Assembly: GCF_037095755.1 (NCBI RefSeq) | Contig: NZ_JBAWKJ010000001.1 | Location: 1,119,001 to 1,183,000 of the forward strand | DNA: 64,000 bases | DNA from: Sphingopyxis sp. CCNWLW2 | Lineage (GTDB): Bacteria > Pseudomonadota > Alphaproteobacteria > Sphingomonadales > Sphingomonadaceae | Reading direction: 5' to 3' | In this document: in pieces, positions 8,950-17,783 of the stretch | How the letters are laid out: every line of letters starts with the position of its first letter | Numbering within the stretch: position 1 is the first letter of the stretch | Program-made: the position numbers and the translations under genes | The notes under the pieces: model-generated | Database searches by the model: none | Seen by the model: the letters and a program-made list of their open reading frames with translations, nothing else | Told to the model about the DNA's origin: nothing

Positions 8950-10053
8950 GTGACCGGGACTGACGCGATCGTCGTCGGCGCCGGACCCGCCGGGTCGGCC
9001 GCGGCGATCGGGCTGGCGCGCGGCGGTGCGCGGACGCTGCTGCTCGAACGCGCGCGCGAAACGGGCGACGCGCTGTGCGGCGGTTTCCTGAGCTGGCAGA
9101 CATTGCAGCGGCTCGATGCGCTCGGGATCGAGCGTACGGCGCTCGGCGGGCAGGCGGTTCGCCGCGTGCGCCTGTTCGGGGGCGAGCGATACAGCGAGAC
9201 CGCGCTGCCCGGCGAAGCAATGGGCTTGTCGCGCCGCCGGCTCGACGGCGCTTTGCAAGCGGCGGCGGCGGCGGCGGGCGCGGGTCTCGAGCGCGGCGTT
9301 CACGCGACGGCGCTCGAAGGCGGCATGGTGCAGACGCGCGACGGCGCGATGATGGCCGCACCGTCGATCTTCCTCGCCGCGGGCAAGCATGGGTTTCGCG
9401 GCTTTCCGCGCGAGCCCGCGGCATGGCAGCGCGCCGACCCCGCGATCGGACTGCGTCTCCGCCTTCCCGCGCACCCCGCGCTCGACCGGCTGGTCGGCGA
9501 TGCGGTCGAGCTCCATCTGTTCGATCGCGGTTATGCCGGGCTGGTGCGGCAGGAGGATGGCAGCGGCAATCTGTGCCTTGCGGTGCACAAGTCGCGGCTC
9601 GATGACGCGGGGGGCGATCCGGCGGCGCTGCTGCGCATGCTGGGCGACACGCTCCCGCACCTCGGCGAACGGCTGGCGCATGCCGACTGGTCGCGCGCCA
9701 TCGATGCGATCGGGCATGTCCCTTATGGCTGGCGCGCACGCGACACCGCGCCGGGGTTGTTCCGGCTCGGCGACCAGGCGGGCGTAATCCCCAGTCTTGC
9801 GGGCGAGGGCATGGGGCTCGCGCTCGCGAGCGCCGCGGCGGCGGTGGCGGCGTGGCGTCACGGCGGCGGCGATGCCGCGCCCGCCTTCCAGAAACACCTC
9901 GCGGCGACGATGGCGCGCCCCTTCGCGCTCGCCAATCTCGTCTGGCGGATGGGCGAAAATCGGCACATGGCGGGAGCCATGACGCGCATGGCGTCACTTT
10001 TCCCGGCGTTGGTGCGAATGATGTCGCAGGCGACGCGGATCGAGCCGCGCTGA
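8950..10053 (+). CDS. FAD-dependent oxidoreductase / monooxygenase of the type III PKS operon
   Basis: A 367-residue flavoprotein of the geranylgeranyl-reductase / aromatic-hydroxylase superfamily. The N-terminal dinucleotide fold carries GAGPAG at residues 10-15, and the second FAD motif is RLGDQAGVIPSLAGEGMGLA. The proposed GTG start lies 5 bp after the methyltransferase stop; the same frame is open further upstream, but that part overlaps the methyltransferase and precedes the FAD fold. As the third gene of the polyketide operon it probably oxidises or reduces the product. In srsABC the equivalent SrsC hydroxylates an alkylresorcinol. The exact reaction is inference. Confidence 0.85.
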   Translation: MTGTDAIVVGAGPAGSAAAIGLARGGARTLLLERARETGDALCGGFLSWQTLQRLDALGIERTALGGQAVRRVRLFGGERYSETALPGEAMGLSRRRLDGALQAAAAAAGAGLERGVHATALEGGMVQTRDGAMMAAPSIFLAAGKHGFRGFPREPAAWQRADPAIGLRLRLPAHPALDRLVGDAVELHLFDRGYAGLVRQEDGSGNLCLAVHKSRLDDAGGDPAALLRMLGDTLPHLGERLAHADWSRAIDAIGHVPYGWRARDTAPGLFRLGDQAGVIPSLAGEGMGLALASAAAAVAAWRHGGGDAAPAFQKHLAATMARPFALANLVWRMGENRHMAGAMTRMASLFPALVRMMSQATRIEPR

Positions 10054-10141
10054 GCTCCCCCCCTTGCAGTCGCGCGGCACCGCGCCGATATTATGACCAA
10101 CCCCGATGGGAACGAAACGGCCCGTCCGAAGGAGATCCTCC

Positions 10142-10549
10142 ATGACCGATCCGAAAACCGAAAAGGCGCTCGACCCGATGGCGCATCATGTGCTGCGCGA
10201 AGGCGGCACCGAGCGCGCCTTCACCGGCAAATACACCGATCACAAGGGCGACGGCGTCTATCGCTGCGCCGGCTGCGGCGAACCCCTGTTCGACAGCCGC
10301 ACCAAGTTCGACAGCGGATCGGGCTGGCCGAGCTATACCGCGCCCGCCGCAGGCAGCGCGGTGACCGAACTGACCGACACCAGCCACGGCATGATCCGCA
10401 CCGAAGTGCGCTGCGCCAAATGCGAAGGCCATCTCGGCCATGTCTTTCCCGATGGCCCCGGACCGACCGGGCTGCGCTATTGCATCAACAGCGCGGCGCT
10501 TGACTTCGCGGACCGCTCGCCGGATGAGGCGCAGACCGGCGAAGGCTGA
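10142..10549 (+). CDS. msrB: Peptide methionine-R-sulfoxide reductase MsrB
   Basis: A 135-residue cytoplasmic repair enzyme that reduces methionine-R-sulfoxide in proteins. Two zinc-binding pairs are present (Cys42/Cys45 in CAGC, Cys91/Cys94 in CAKC), and the catalytic Cys114 is in [10 protein letters not shown]. The diagnostic SGSGWPSYT and [10 protein letters not shown] segments are intact. A strong AAGGAG ribosome-binding site precedes the ATG. The next gene, a PBP1A-like protein, starts 35 bp downstream and may be co-transcribed. Confidence 0.96.
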   Translation: MTDPKTEKALDPMAHHVLREGGTERAFTGKYTDHKGDGVYRCAGCGEPLFDSRTKFDSGSGWPSYTAPAAGSAVTELTDTSHGMIRTEVRCAKCEGHLGHVFPDGPGPTGLRYCINSAALDFADRSPDEAQTGEG

Positions 10550-10583
10550 AACCTCCTTCCCGGACTGACGCATCAGGGGCGCA

Positions 10584-12809
10584 GTGAGGGAAGGAACACC
10601 GGCTTTGCGCCGTGAAAGACAGCAGGCTTCGTCGAATAATCGTCCATCGTCCAACAAGCGCAGCGGCACGCCCGGCGGCGAGCCGCCGCGCTGGCGCGTG
10701 TGGCTGCGCCGCGCCTTTCGTTGGGGTCTCGGGCTTGCGGTCGTCGGCCTCGTCGCGCTGGCGGTTGCGGTCGGCATCGCGGTGCAGCGCATGCCGAGCT
10801 TCGAGGAGCTCAAGAAATCGCCCGCCGGACAGACGATCCGCGTCCGCGCCGCAGACGGCACCGTCTTCCTGTCATTGGGGCCCAATTATGGCCGCTGGCT
10901 GACCCTCAGGGAAACGCCGCAGGTGATGCAGGACGCGATGGTCGCGGTCGAGGACCGGCGCTTTCGTTATCATCCCGGGCTCGACCCCGTCGGCATGGCG
11001 CGCGCCGCGGTGGTGGCGGTGCAGAATCGCGGCAGCGGTCGGCGCCTGCAGGGCGCGTCGACGATCACGCAGCAGCTCGCGCGCAATATCTTCCTGTCGA
11101 ACAGTTATGATTTCAAGCGCAAGGCGCGCGAAATGATCCTCGCGATGGCGCTCGAATGGAAATTCTCGAAAGACCAGATCCTCGAACTCTATCTGAACAA
11201 GGTGTATTTCGGCGGCGGCAGCTATGGCATCGATGCCGCGTCGAACAGCTTTTTCGGCCACAGCGCGACCGAAATGTCGCTGTCCGAGGCGGCCGTCGTC
11301 GCCGGCCTCGTCAAGGCGCCGTCGCGTTATTCGCCGACCGCTGACGCGCAGGCGGCCTTGGGCCGCGCCGGGGTCGTGCTCGACGTGATGGTCGACGCGG
11401 GCGTGATCACGCGCGCGCAGGCCGACAGCGCCGAGCCCGCCAATGTTCAGCTCGCGAAGGAAACCGGGCAGAATAGCGCGCGCTATTTCAGCGACTGGGC
11501 GCTGCCGCAGCTCGACATGCTGATCGACGAGGGCAGCGAGGCGCTCGACGTCTATACCACCATCGATCTGAACATGCAGCGCGCGGCGACCGCATCGATC
11601 CAGGCGAACACGCCCGGCGGCGTACAGGGGGCGCTCGTTTCGCTCGACCGCGACGGCGCGGTGCGCGCGATGGTTGGCGGCCGGGACTATGTCGCGTCCA
11701 ACTACAACCGCGCGACGCAGGCGCTGCGCCAGCCGGGGTCGGCGTGGAAGCTGTTCGTCTATATGGCGGCGCTCGAGGCGGGGTATAAGGTTGGCGACCC
11801 GGTCGTCGACGAGCCGGTGACGATCAACGGCTGGTCGCCGCGCAACTCGTCGGGGCGTTTTTCGGGCACGATGGACCTGCGCAGCGCCTTTGCCTATTCG
11901 GTCAACACCGTCGCGGCGAAGCTGGGCGACGAGGTCGGCTTTTCGGCGGTCGCCAACATGGCGCGCCGGTTCGGCATCACGACGCCGGTCAATACACACC
12001 CATCGATGGTGCTCGGCAGCGCCGAGGTCCGCGTGATCGACATGACGGCGGCCTTTGCCGCGGTGTCGCGCGGCGGCGTGTCGGTGCAGCCCTATGGCAT
12101 CACCAAGGTGACGACCGCGAGCGGCGAGCTGCTCTATCAGCGCCCCGCCGAGCGCGGAACGACGCTGGTCGACCATTGGGTCGCTGCGGGCATCACCGAC
12201 CTGCTGCAAACCGCGGTCAACACCGGCACCGGCAAGGCGGCGCAGATCGGCCGCCCCGTCGCGGGCAAGACCGGGACGACGTCGAGCAACAAGGACGGCT
12301 GGTTCCTCGGCTTTTCGAGCGGGATCACGACCGGCGTGTGGATGGGCCGCGACGATGCGAAGGCCGTCGGCGGGCTGCAGGGCGGGCGCGCACCCGCGAA
12401 GGCCTTTGCCGACTATATGCGCGTCGCGGTTGCGCGGCGCCCGGTCGAGGCGTTCGACACCGAGGTCGTGCTGCCCGAATGGCAGCTCGAGGACGAGGGC
12501 GAGGCCTATATGGGCGAGCCGGGCCAGGAGGGCTTCGTCGACGAAAATGGCATGCCGATCGAGCTGCCCTATGACAGCCGCCCGCCCGAAGGCGCGGACC
12601 CGGCACCGCCGCCGACCGAGGATGGCCCGGTGCTCGACCAGCAATGGATCGAGGAGCAGACCGGCCGCCGGCCGCCGGCCGACAATGGCGCGGCGCCGAA
12701 GAATGGTGGCCAGCCCAAGATCGTAACGGTGCCGAAGACCGCGCCACCAGCCGCCAAGGCGCCCCCGCCGCGATCGCAACCCCAACCGCAACCGGGCGAT
12801 TTCGACTAG
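10584..12809 (+). CDS. Penicillin-binding protein 1A family, bifunctional transglycosylase/transpeptidase
   Basis: A 741-residue class A PBP that polymerises and cross-links peptidoglycan. A basic, Ser/Asn-rich cytoplasmic tail precedes one membrane anchor (about 46-67). The glycosyltransferase domain has Glu123 in EDRRFRYHPG, GASTITQQLARN and LELYLNKVYFG. The transpeptidase domain has SAWK (catalytic Ser386, Lys389), SVN (439-441) and KTGT (562-565). The last 100 residues are acidic, then Pro/Gln-rich and disordered. The GTG at 10584 has GGGGCG upstream and is the best start, though not certain. A clean ODD domain is not obvious. Confidence 0.95.
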   Translation: MREGTPALRRERQQASSNNRPSSNKRSGTPGGEPPRWRVWLRRAFRWGLGLAVVGLVALAVAVGIAVQRMPSFEELKKSPAGQTIRVRAADGTVFLSLGPNYGRWLTLRETPQVMQDAMVAVEDRRFRYHPGLDPVGMARAAVVAVQNRGSGRRLQGASTITQQLARNIFLSNSYDFKRKAREMILAMALEWKFSKDQILELYLNKVYFGGGSYGIDAASNSFFGHSATEMSLSEAAVVAGLVKAPSRYSPTADAQAALGRAGVVLDVMVDAGVITRAQADSAEPANVQLAKETGQNSARYFSDWALPQLDMLIDEGSEALDVYTTIDLNMQRAATASIQANTPGGVQGALVSLDRDGAVRAMVGGRDYVASNYNRATQALRQPGSAWKLFVYMAALEAGYKVGDPVVDEPVTINGWSPRNSSGRFSGTMDLRSAFAYSVNTVAAKLGDEVGFSAVANMARRFGITTPVNTHPSMVLGSAEVRVIDMTAAFAAVSRGGVSVQPYGITKVTTASGELLYQRPAERGTTLVDHWVAAGITDLLQTAVNTGTGKAAQIGRPVAGKTGTTSSNKDGWFLGFSSGITTGVWMGRDDAKAVGGLQGGRAPAKAFADYMRVAVARRPVEAFDTEVVLPEWQLEDEGEAYMGEPGQEGFVDENGMPIELPYDSRPPEGADPAPPPTEDGPVLDQQWIEEQTGRRPPADNGAAPKNGGQPKIVTVPKTAPPAAKAPPPRSQPQPQPGDFD

Positions 12810-12812
12810 CGC

Positions 12813-13544
12813 TCAGGCCGTGAAGCGGTAGCGGTGGAGCGCGCGCCCTTCGCGGCGCAGCCAGCCACGCGCCGCGGCGACATCGCCGTCGTGCAATTCG
12901 TCGACGAGCGCGTGGAAAGCGGGGCCATGGTCCATATGCCGCAGGTGCGCGACCTCGTGCGCGACCGTGGCGCGGCGGACATGGTCGGGCGCCATGACGA
13001 GCCGCCAGCTGTAGCGCAGGTCGCCGTCGTGCGTGCAACTGCCCCAGCGGCTGCGCGGATCGCCGACCCCGACGCGGCCGACCGACAGGCCCGCGGCTGC
13101 GGCGATTTCGCGGCTTTCGCGCTCCATCAGACCCAGCGCTTGCCCCTTTAGCCAGCGTTCGAGGCGCCGCCCGACGGTTTCGAGCGGGCCGCCGACATGC
13201 AAGCTATCGCCGCCGAGACGGATCGCGCGCGGCGCGGTCGCGGTCCAGTCGATATGACGTTCGACACCAAAAACGGGCACCGCGGCGCCGGGACCGACGA
13301 TGACCGGCAGCGCCGCCTTGCCGACCTGTTCGACGAGCCACGCCTGCTGTTCGCCGGCCCATTTCAGCGCCGCGCGCTCGTTGGTGCGGCGCGGAACCGT
13401 CAGCCGCAGCTCGCCGCGTGCGCCGTCGAAAACGAGACGGTAGCGCCGCGACTGGGCATGGCGCACGACGCGCACCGGCCAGGCTTCATCGCCGACCCAG
13501 ATATGCGGCCCCTCGGCCGCAGGGTCAAACGACGCGTTCGACAA
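12813..13544 (-). CDS. YgjP-like metallopeptidase domain protein (DUF45)
   Basis: A 243-residue cytoplasmic protein of the YgjP/DUF45 family of predicted zinc-dependent hydrolases. The zinc motif HEVAH is at residues 196-200, with the further ligand region LRHMDHGPAF; PRSRWGSC upstream is also diagnostic. The natural substrate is unknown. It is the last gene of a three-gene minus-strand set and overlaps the YcgN gene by 20 bp. It converges on the PBP1A-like gene with 3 bp between the two. Confidence 0.88.
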   Translation of the reverse strand: MSNASFDPAAEGPHIWVGDEAWPVRVVRHAQSRRYRLVFDGARGELRLTVPRRTNERAALKWAGEQQAWLVEQVGKAALPVIVGPGAAVPVFGVERHIDWTATAPRAIRLGGDSLHVGGPLETVGRRLERWLKGQALGLMERESREIAAAAGLSVGRVGVGDPRSRWGSCTHDGDLRYSWRLVMAPDHVRRATVAHEVAHLRHMDHGPAFHALVDELHDGDVAAARGWLRREGRALHRYRFTA

Positions 13545-13974
13545 GATGATTCTCTAACGGGCCCGCGACATCCTCACCGACCGTCCATCCGACGATCGAC
13601 TCGCCCGCGCGGTGCACCGCGTCGCGGTCGCCGCAGACGAGATAATGCCAGTCGGGCAGCGGCTCACCCTCGGCGCGCAGCCGATAGGCGCAGGTCTGCG
13701 GCAGCCATTCGATGTCGGCGACCTTGCCCTTGGTCAGCGTCAGGCAATCGGGAACATGGCGGCGGCGATGTTTGTAATCGCCACAACGCGCGGTTTTAAG
13801 GTCGAGCAGGCGGCACGCGACATTGGTCGGATAGATGCGGCCCGTATCCTCATCCTCCAGCTTGTGGAGGCAGCATTTGCCGCACCCGTCGCATAGCGCT
13901 TCCCATTGCCCCGCGTCGAGAGTGGCAAGCGGCGCTTCCCAGAAGGGGCGCCCGCCGGCCGTCACTTGACCCAC
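13525..13974 (-). CDS. YcgN-family cysteine cluster protein
   Basis: A 149-residue protein of the YcgN (UPF0260) family. Conserved cysteines are clustered: CDGCGKCCLHKL near residue 28, NVACRLLD, CGDYKHR, PDCLTL, QTCAYR and LVCGD. That pattern matches the putative zinc- or iron-binding CxxCxxC cluster of the family, whose function is unknown. It overlaps the SCO gene upstream by 13 bp and the YgjP gene downstream by 20 bp, so the three are almost certainly one operon. Adjacency to a copper-chaperone family gene fits a metal-related job, but this is inference. Confidence 0.88.
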   Translation of the reverse strand: MGQVTAGGRPFWEAPLATLDAGQWEALCDGCGKCCLHKLEDEDTGRIYPTNVACRLLDLKTARCGDYKHRRRHVPDCLTLTKGKVADIEWLPQTCAYRLRAEGEPLPDWHYLVCGDRDAVHRAGESIVGWTVGEDVAGPLENHLVERVV

Positions 13975-14606
13975 TTCGCCAGCTCGGCCGCGACCTTGTC
14001 GGGCGCGCCCTCGTCGACGTCGGACGATGGATCGTCGAGCGGCAGCAGCGCGACGGGCTTGCCGTCGGGATCCATCAGGAAGGCAAGCTGGCTGTGCGCC
14101 ATCAGATAGCGGTCGGGCGCCGAACCCTCGACCTTGTTATAGGTCACGACATAGGCTTTCGCGACCGCCGCAATCTGTTCGGGAGTGCCGGTGAGGCCGA
14201 GCAGGCGCGGATGATAGCGCGCGACGAAGGGCTTCAATGCCTCGGGCGTATCGCGCGCCGGATCGACGGTGATGAAGAGCGGCTGGACCTTCGCGCCGCG
14301 CGCGGCGTCGGTCTTTTCGAACTGCGACAGGCCGCGCATCAGTTTTTGCAGGTCGACCGGGCAGATGTCGGGGCAGAAGCTGTAGCCGAAATAGATCAGG
14401 CGATATTTGCCCGCGAAATCGCTGTCGCGGACGGTCTTGCCATTCTGGTCGGTGAGCGTGAAGGCGCCGCCGATGCGCGCACCTTCGAGCGGCGGTTTCG
14501 CGGGCGGCGCATCGCCGCCGCCGCTGCAACCCGCGAGCGCGGCGCCAAAAGCGATCATCAGGCTTGCGCGGACGAACCTTTGTCCCATATTTGCGATATT
14601 CATCAT
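13962..14606 (-). CDS. SCO family protein (copper chaperone / thioredoxin-like)
   Basis: A 214-residue membrane-tethered thioredoxin-fold protein of the SCO1/SenC family, which delivers copper to cytochrome oxidase or acts as a thiol reductase. Copper ligands are present: Cys78 and Cys82 in FCPDICP, and His171 in LMAHSQLAF. A signal sequence with a lipobox (LAGC, Cys27) makes it a probable lipoprotein. The first ATG is used, but an internal Met at residue 7 is equally possible. It heads an overlapping operon with YcgN and YgjP genes. No cytochrome oxidase gene is nearby. Confidence 0.9.
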   Translation of the reverse strand: MMNIANMGQRFVRASLMIAFGAALAGCSGGGDAPPAKPPLEGARIGGAFTLTDQNGKTVRDSDFAGKYRLIYFGYSFCPDICPVDLQKLMRGLSQFEKTDAARGAKVQPLFITVDPARDTPEALKPFVARYHPRLLGLTGTPEQIAAVAKAYVVTYNKVEGSAPDRYLMAHSQLAFLMDPDGKPVALLPLDDPSSDVDEGAPDKVAAELAKWVK

Positions 14607-14693
14607 CTGGCCAGCCTTGATCGGCTAGCCGCGGAAAATCAACCTTTGTCGTCGCGCCAGCGGCGGACAAATTGCCCCAGGGGTCGCCCAGAC

Positions 14694-15314
14694 ATGTTCC
14701 GACGCGCGGAATTCCGCCTCGCCGCTTTCTTCGCCGCACTGGTCGCGGCGACGGGCCTGTTGCTCAGCCCGGCGCAAGCGCAGTTCCGCGGCGGCTATGC
14801 CTTTTTGCAGGCGGTCGAAAACCGCGACGGGACGAAAGCGACCGATGCGCTGAAGGACGATCCCTCGTTCATCAACACGCGCAATCCCGACACGGGCCAA
14901 ACCGCGCTGATCATCGTCACCAAGCGCCGCGACATCAGCTGGCTGCGCTTCCTGCTCGCCAAGGACGCCGATCCGTCGATCGGCGATCGCCAGGGCGTAA
15001 CCCCGCTGATGCACGCCGCGCTGATCAATTTCACCGACGGCGCCGAAGAGTTGCTCAAGGAAAAGGCGCCCGTCGACCAGGCCAACCGGCGCGGCGAAAC
15101 CGCACTGATCCTGGCAGTGCAGTCGAAGAATGTCGGCATGGTCCGCCTCCTCATCAAGCGCGGCGCCAACCCCGACAAGGCCGACCATATCGCGGGCATG
15201 TCGGCGCGCGCCTATGCCAAGCGCGACGACCGCACCGGACAGATTGTCGCGCTGCTCGACGCCAAGCCCGACGGCCCGGTCCGCGACCTCGGCCCGAAGT
15301 TCGGGCCCAATTGA
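14694..15314 (+). CDS. Ankyrin repeat protein, exported
   Basis: A 206-residue protein with a signal peptide (LAAFFAALVAATGLLL, cleaved near AQA) followed by about four ankyrin repeats. The repeats are recognisable by TGQTALIIVTKRRDISWLRFLL, GVTPLMHAALINFTDGAEELL and GETALILAVQSKNVGMVRLLI. Ankyrin repeats mediate protein-protein contacts, here probably in the periplasm. The partner is unknown. The C-terminus ends in a short charged tail. It stands 48 bp ahead of ribB on the same strand. Confidence 0.85.
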   Translation: MFRRAEFRLAAFFAALVAATGLLLSPAQAQFRGGYAFLQAVENRDGTKATDALKDDPSFINTRNPDTGQTALIIVTKRRDISWLRFLLAKDADPSIGDRQGVTPLMHAALINFTDGAEELLKEKAPVDQANRRGETALILAVQSKNVGMVRLLIKRGANPDKADHIAGMSARAYAKRDDRTGQIVALLDAKPDGPVRDLGPKFGPN

Positions 15315-15321
15315 TCAGCGC

Positions 15322-15377
15322 GATGTGATATCCGGATTGACAATCACATTGTGATGTGAGACATGGTAATCATGTCT
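15322..15377. promoter_or_regulatory. Repeated palindromic half-sites in front of and overlapping the ribB start
   Basis: Three ATGTGA half-sites lie in 40 bp: forward at 15323-15328, inverted at 15344-15349 and forward at 15354-15359. The last two form TCACAT-N4-ATGTGA. A second inverted repeat, AGACATG-GTAAT-CATGTCT (15359-15377), covers both candidate ribB start codons. A TTGACA hexamer is at 15337-15342, but no well-spaced -10 is evident. The arrangement looks like an operator; the adjacent RibB has a DNA-binding-like N-terminus. No FMN riboswitch would fit in the 48-bp gap. Confidence 0.5.
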
Positions 15378-16649
15378 ACACAGCTCATCGATCGCATCCG
15401 CGCCATCGTCGACGACGGGACCATGTCCCGCTCGGGTCTCGCCCGTGCCGCGGGCCTCCACGCCAACAGCCTGCGCGACCTCGATTCGCCCGGCTGGAAC
15501 CCCACCGCCGAAACGCTGCGCAAGCTCGAAAACTGGCTCGCGAACGGCAGCGACCTGTCGCCGATGGCCACGCCCGAAGAGATTATCGCCGAGGCGCGCA
15601 ACGGCCGCATGTTCATCCTCGTCGACGACGAGGACCGCGAAAATGAGGGCGACCTCGTGATCCCGGCGCAGATGGCGACCCCCGACGCGATCAATTTCAT
15701 GGTCACCCACGGCCGCGGTCTCGTCTGCCTGACGCTGACCCGCGAGCGTGTCGACCAGCTCGGGCTCGAACTGATGAGCCGCAACAACGGCACGCGGCAC
15801 GAAACCGCCTTCACCACCTCAATCGAGGCGCGCGAGGGCGTCACGACCGGCATTTCGGCGGGCGACCGCGCGCGCACCGTCTCGGTCGCGATCGACGCCG
15901 GCAAGACCCGCGATGACATCGTCACCCCCGGTCATATCTTCCCGCTGATCGCGCGCGACGGCGGCGTGCTCGTGCGCGCCGGCCACACCGAGGCGGCGGT
16001 CGACATCAGCCGGCTGGCGGGGCTCAACCCCTCGGGCGTGATCTGCGAAATTATGAACGACGACGGCACGATGGCGCGGCTCGACGACCTCATTCCCTTT
16101 GCGCGCCGCCACGGGCTCAAGATCGGCACGATCGCCGACCTGATCGCCTATCGTCACCGCAACGACCGGCTGGTCGAATGCGTGTCCGACGATCCGTTCG
16201 AATCGGATTATGGCGGCGACTGGCGCCTGAAATCCTATCGCAACAAGATCGACGGCACGGTCAATCTCGTGCTCCAGAAGGGCGCAATCGACCCCGAAGG
16301 CGTGACGCTGGTGCGTATGCATCCCGTGTCGATCTTCGACGATATCATGGGCCGTCCGGGGCCGAAGAAGCGCCGCCTGCAGCGTTCGATGGACGCGATC
16401 GGCGAAGCCGGCGCAGGCGTGATTGTGATGCTGATGCGCCCGCTGCCCGGATCGGCCGAAGCCGATGCCCTGCCGCCGCCGACCGGCGGCATGGACCTGC
16501 GCACCTACGGGATCGGCGCGCAAATCCTCGCCGACCTCGGCGTCCATGCGATGGAACTGCTCACCCCCACCCACAGCAATATCGTCGGGCTCGAAGGCTA
16601 TGGCCTGTCGGTCGTCGGCGAACGCCCCATCCCCGGAGAAGCCGCATAA
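15372..16649 (+). CDS. ribB: 3,4-dihydroxy-2-butanone-4-phosphate synthase with N-terminal HTH-like segment and degenerate GCHII domain
   Basis: A 425-residue chimera. Residues 18-60 look like a Cro/CI-type helix-turn-helix ([20 protein letters not shown], then [10 protein letters not shown]). Residues 65-265 form a normal DHBP synthase with [13 protein letters not shown] and PGHIFPL, making the four-carbon riboflavin precursor. The C-terminal third aligns to GTP cyclohydrolase II ([25 protein letters not shown]) but lacks the zinc cysteines: [16 protein letters not shown] replaces the VHSEC and RCDC regions. So only RibB activity is expected, as in RibBX proteins. An ATG three codons earlier is an alternative start. 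The stop overlaps ribH (TAATG). Confidence 0.93.
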   Translation: MSTQLIDRIRAIVDDGTMSRSGLARAAGLHANSLRDLDSPGWNPTAETLRKLENWLANGSDLSPMATPEEIIAEARNGRMFILVDDEDRENEGDLVIPAQMATPDAINFMVTHGRGLVCLTLTRERVDQLGLELMSRNNGTRHETAFTTSIEAREGVTTGISAGDRARTVSVAIDAGKTRDDIVTPGHIFPLIARDGGVLVRAGHTEAAVDISRLAGLNPSGVICEIMNDDGTMARLDDLIPFARRHGLKIGTIADLIAYRHRNDRLVECVSDDPFESDYGGDWRLKSYRNKIDGTVNLVLQKGAIDPEGVTLVRMHPVSIFDDIMGRPGPKKRRLQRSMDAIGEAGAGVIVMLMRPLPGSAEADALPPPTGGMDLRTYGIGAQILADLGVHAMELLTPTHSNIVGLEGYGLSVVGERPIPGEAA

Positions 16650-17074
16650 TGGCCCATGTCCTGATCGTCGAAGCCCGTTTCTACAGCCACCTCAACGACA
16701 TGCTGCTCGACGGCGTGCGCAGCGCGCTCGACGCGGCGGGGCATAGCCATGACACGGTGACCGTCCCCGGCGCGCTCGAAGTGCCCGCGGCGATCTCGCT
16801 CGCCGCAGATAGCGGGCGCTACGACGCCTATGTCGCCCTCGGCGTCGTGATCCGCGGCGAGACCTATCATTTCGAGGTCGTGTCGAACGAAAGCGCGCGC
16901 GGCATCATGGCGCTGACGCTCGACGGGCTCGCGATCGGCAACGGCATCCTCACCGTCGAGAATGAGGAACAGGCGCTTGCGCGCGCCGACAAGACGCGCA
17001 AGGATAAGGGCGGCGAAGCGGCGAAGGCCGCGCTCGCCATGCTCGCGCTGAAGGAACAATTCGGCATTGGTTGA
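16649..17074 (+). CDS. ribH: 6,7-dimethyl-8-ribityllumazine synthase
   Basis: A 141-residue enzyme that joins the RibB product to the pyrimidine intermediate, the penultimate riboflavin step. Diagnostic segments are [21 protein letters not shown] (catalytic His in the TYHFE motif), [11 protein letters not shown] and [14 protein letters not shown]. Length is slightly short, as in many alphaproteobacteria. The ATG overlaps the ribB stop codon, so the two are translationally coupled. The icosahedral or pentameric assembly cannot be told from sequence. Confidence 0.96.
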   Translation: MAHVLIVEARFYSHLNDMLLDGVRSALDAAGHSHDTVTVPGALEVPAAISLAADSGRYDAYVALGVVIRGETYHFEVVSNESARGIMALTLDGLAIGNGILTVENEEQALARADKTRKDKGGEAAKAALAMLALKEQFGIG

Positions 17075-17747
17075 TCGCCCGCCTCCCAGCCGTTTTTCCG
17101 TCGTCGAGCGCGGCGGGCGGCTGGTGGTGATCGACAAGGAAACCGGACGGACCCCGCCGACCGCGGCCGAGCGCATGGATCTTCACGACCGCAAGATGGG
17201 GGTCGAGCCGATCCGGCCCGCGAAGACAGCGGCGAAGACAGGCGCCGCCCCCGATATGTCTGCCGCGGCGCGCACCGAATCGGGGCTGAGCGCGCGGCCC
17301 GCGCCCACACAACAGCTTGCCACGCCCGGCACTGCGGCGAATAGCGGCAAAGATCGCGTGGCGGCGGCTGTTACCGAGCGTAACAAACGGCCATGGAAGA
17401 ATCCGCAGCCGAATGACCGGCCCGCGCTGAAATCCAACCCCGAGCCCGCGCAGATCGCGAGCCGTCCGGCGCCGCAAGCCGGAAGCACCCGCAAGACGAT
17501 TGTTACGGGCAAATGGTGGGACGCCAAAGGACCGCGCACGATCGAACTGGGGCCCAAGGGTCAGCAGGCGTTGAGTAACGGCTTCGTCACGCTGTTCGTC
17601 GCGCTCGTTATCGCGGCAATCGTCGTGGGCTTCATCGAGCCATTGCTACTCTTCGCCGGCGCGTTCGTGCTGTTCCGCTTCGGCGGCAATGTTCTCGGGC
17701 CGATCGGCGCCGGGATCGTCGACAAGGCAATTGCCGAAAAGGGATGA
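17067..17747 (+). CDS. Hypothetical protein with C-terminal membrane segment
   Basis: A 226-residue protein I do not recognise. It begins with a short ordered part ([19 protein letters not shown]), then a long Ala/Pro/Asn-rich disordered linker (about 45-150). It ends with a hydrophobic hairpin ([31 protein letters not shown]). Translation probably starts at a TTG that overlaps the end of ribH by 8 bp, with AAGGAA 11 bp upstream; no ATG is available nearby. The membrane part suggests inner-membrane anchoring. The overlap with ribH implies co-transcription, but a riboflavin role is not supported by any motif. Confidence 0.7.
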   Translation: MVDRPPPSRFSVVERGGRLVVIDKETGRTPPTAAERMDLHDRKMGVEPIRPAKTAAKTGAAPDMSAAARTESGLSARPAPTQQLATPGTAANSGKDRVAAAVTERNKRPWKNPQPNDRPALKSNPEPAQIASRPAPQAGSTRKTIVTGKWWDAKGPRTIELGPKGQQALSNGFVTLFVALVIAAIVVGFIEPLLLFAGAFVLFRFGGNVLGPIGAGIVDKAIAEKG

Positions 17748-17783
17748 TCCGGACGGCACGGAGCCGCCCGGACCATGGACATG

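Noticed and set aside
13087..13160. Frameshift suspicion at the YgjP/YcgN/SCO overlaps
   Set aside because: Each of the three proteins is complete with its own start and stop; the overlaps (20 and 13 bp) are normal for coupled genes.
15315..15371. FMN riboswitch upstream of ribB
   Set aside because: Only 48-57 bp separate the ankyrin stop from ribB, too short for the roughly 140-base RFN element, and none of its conserved boxes is present.
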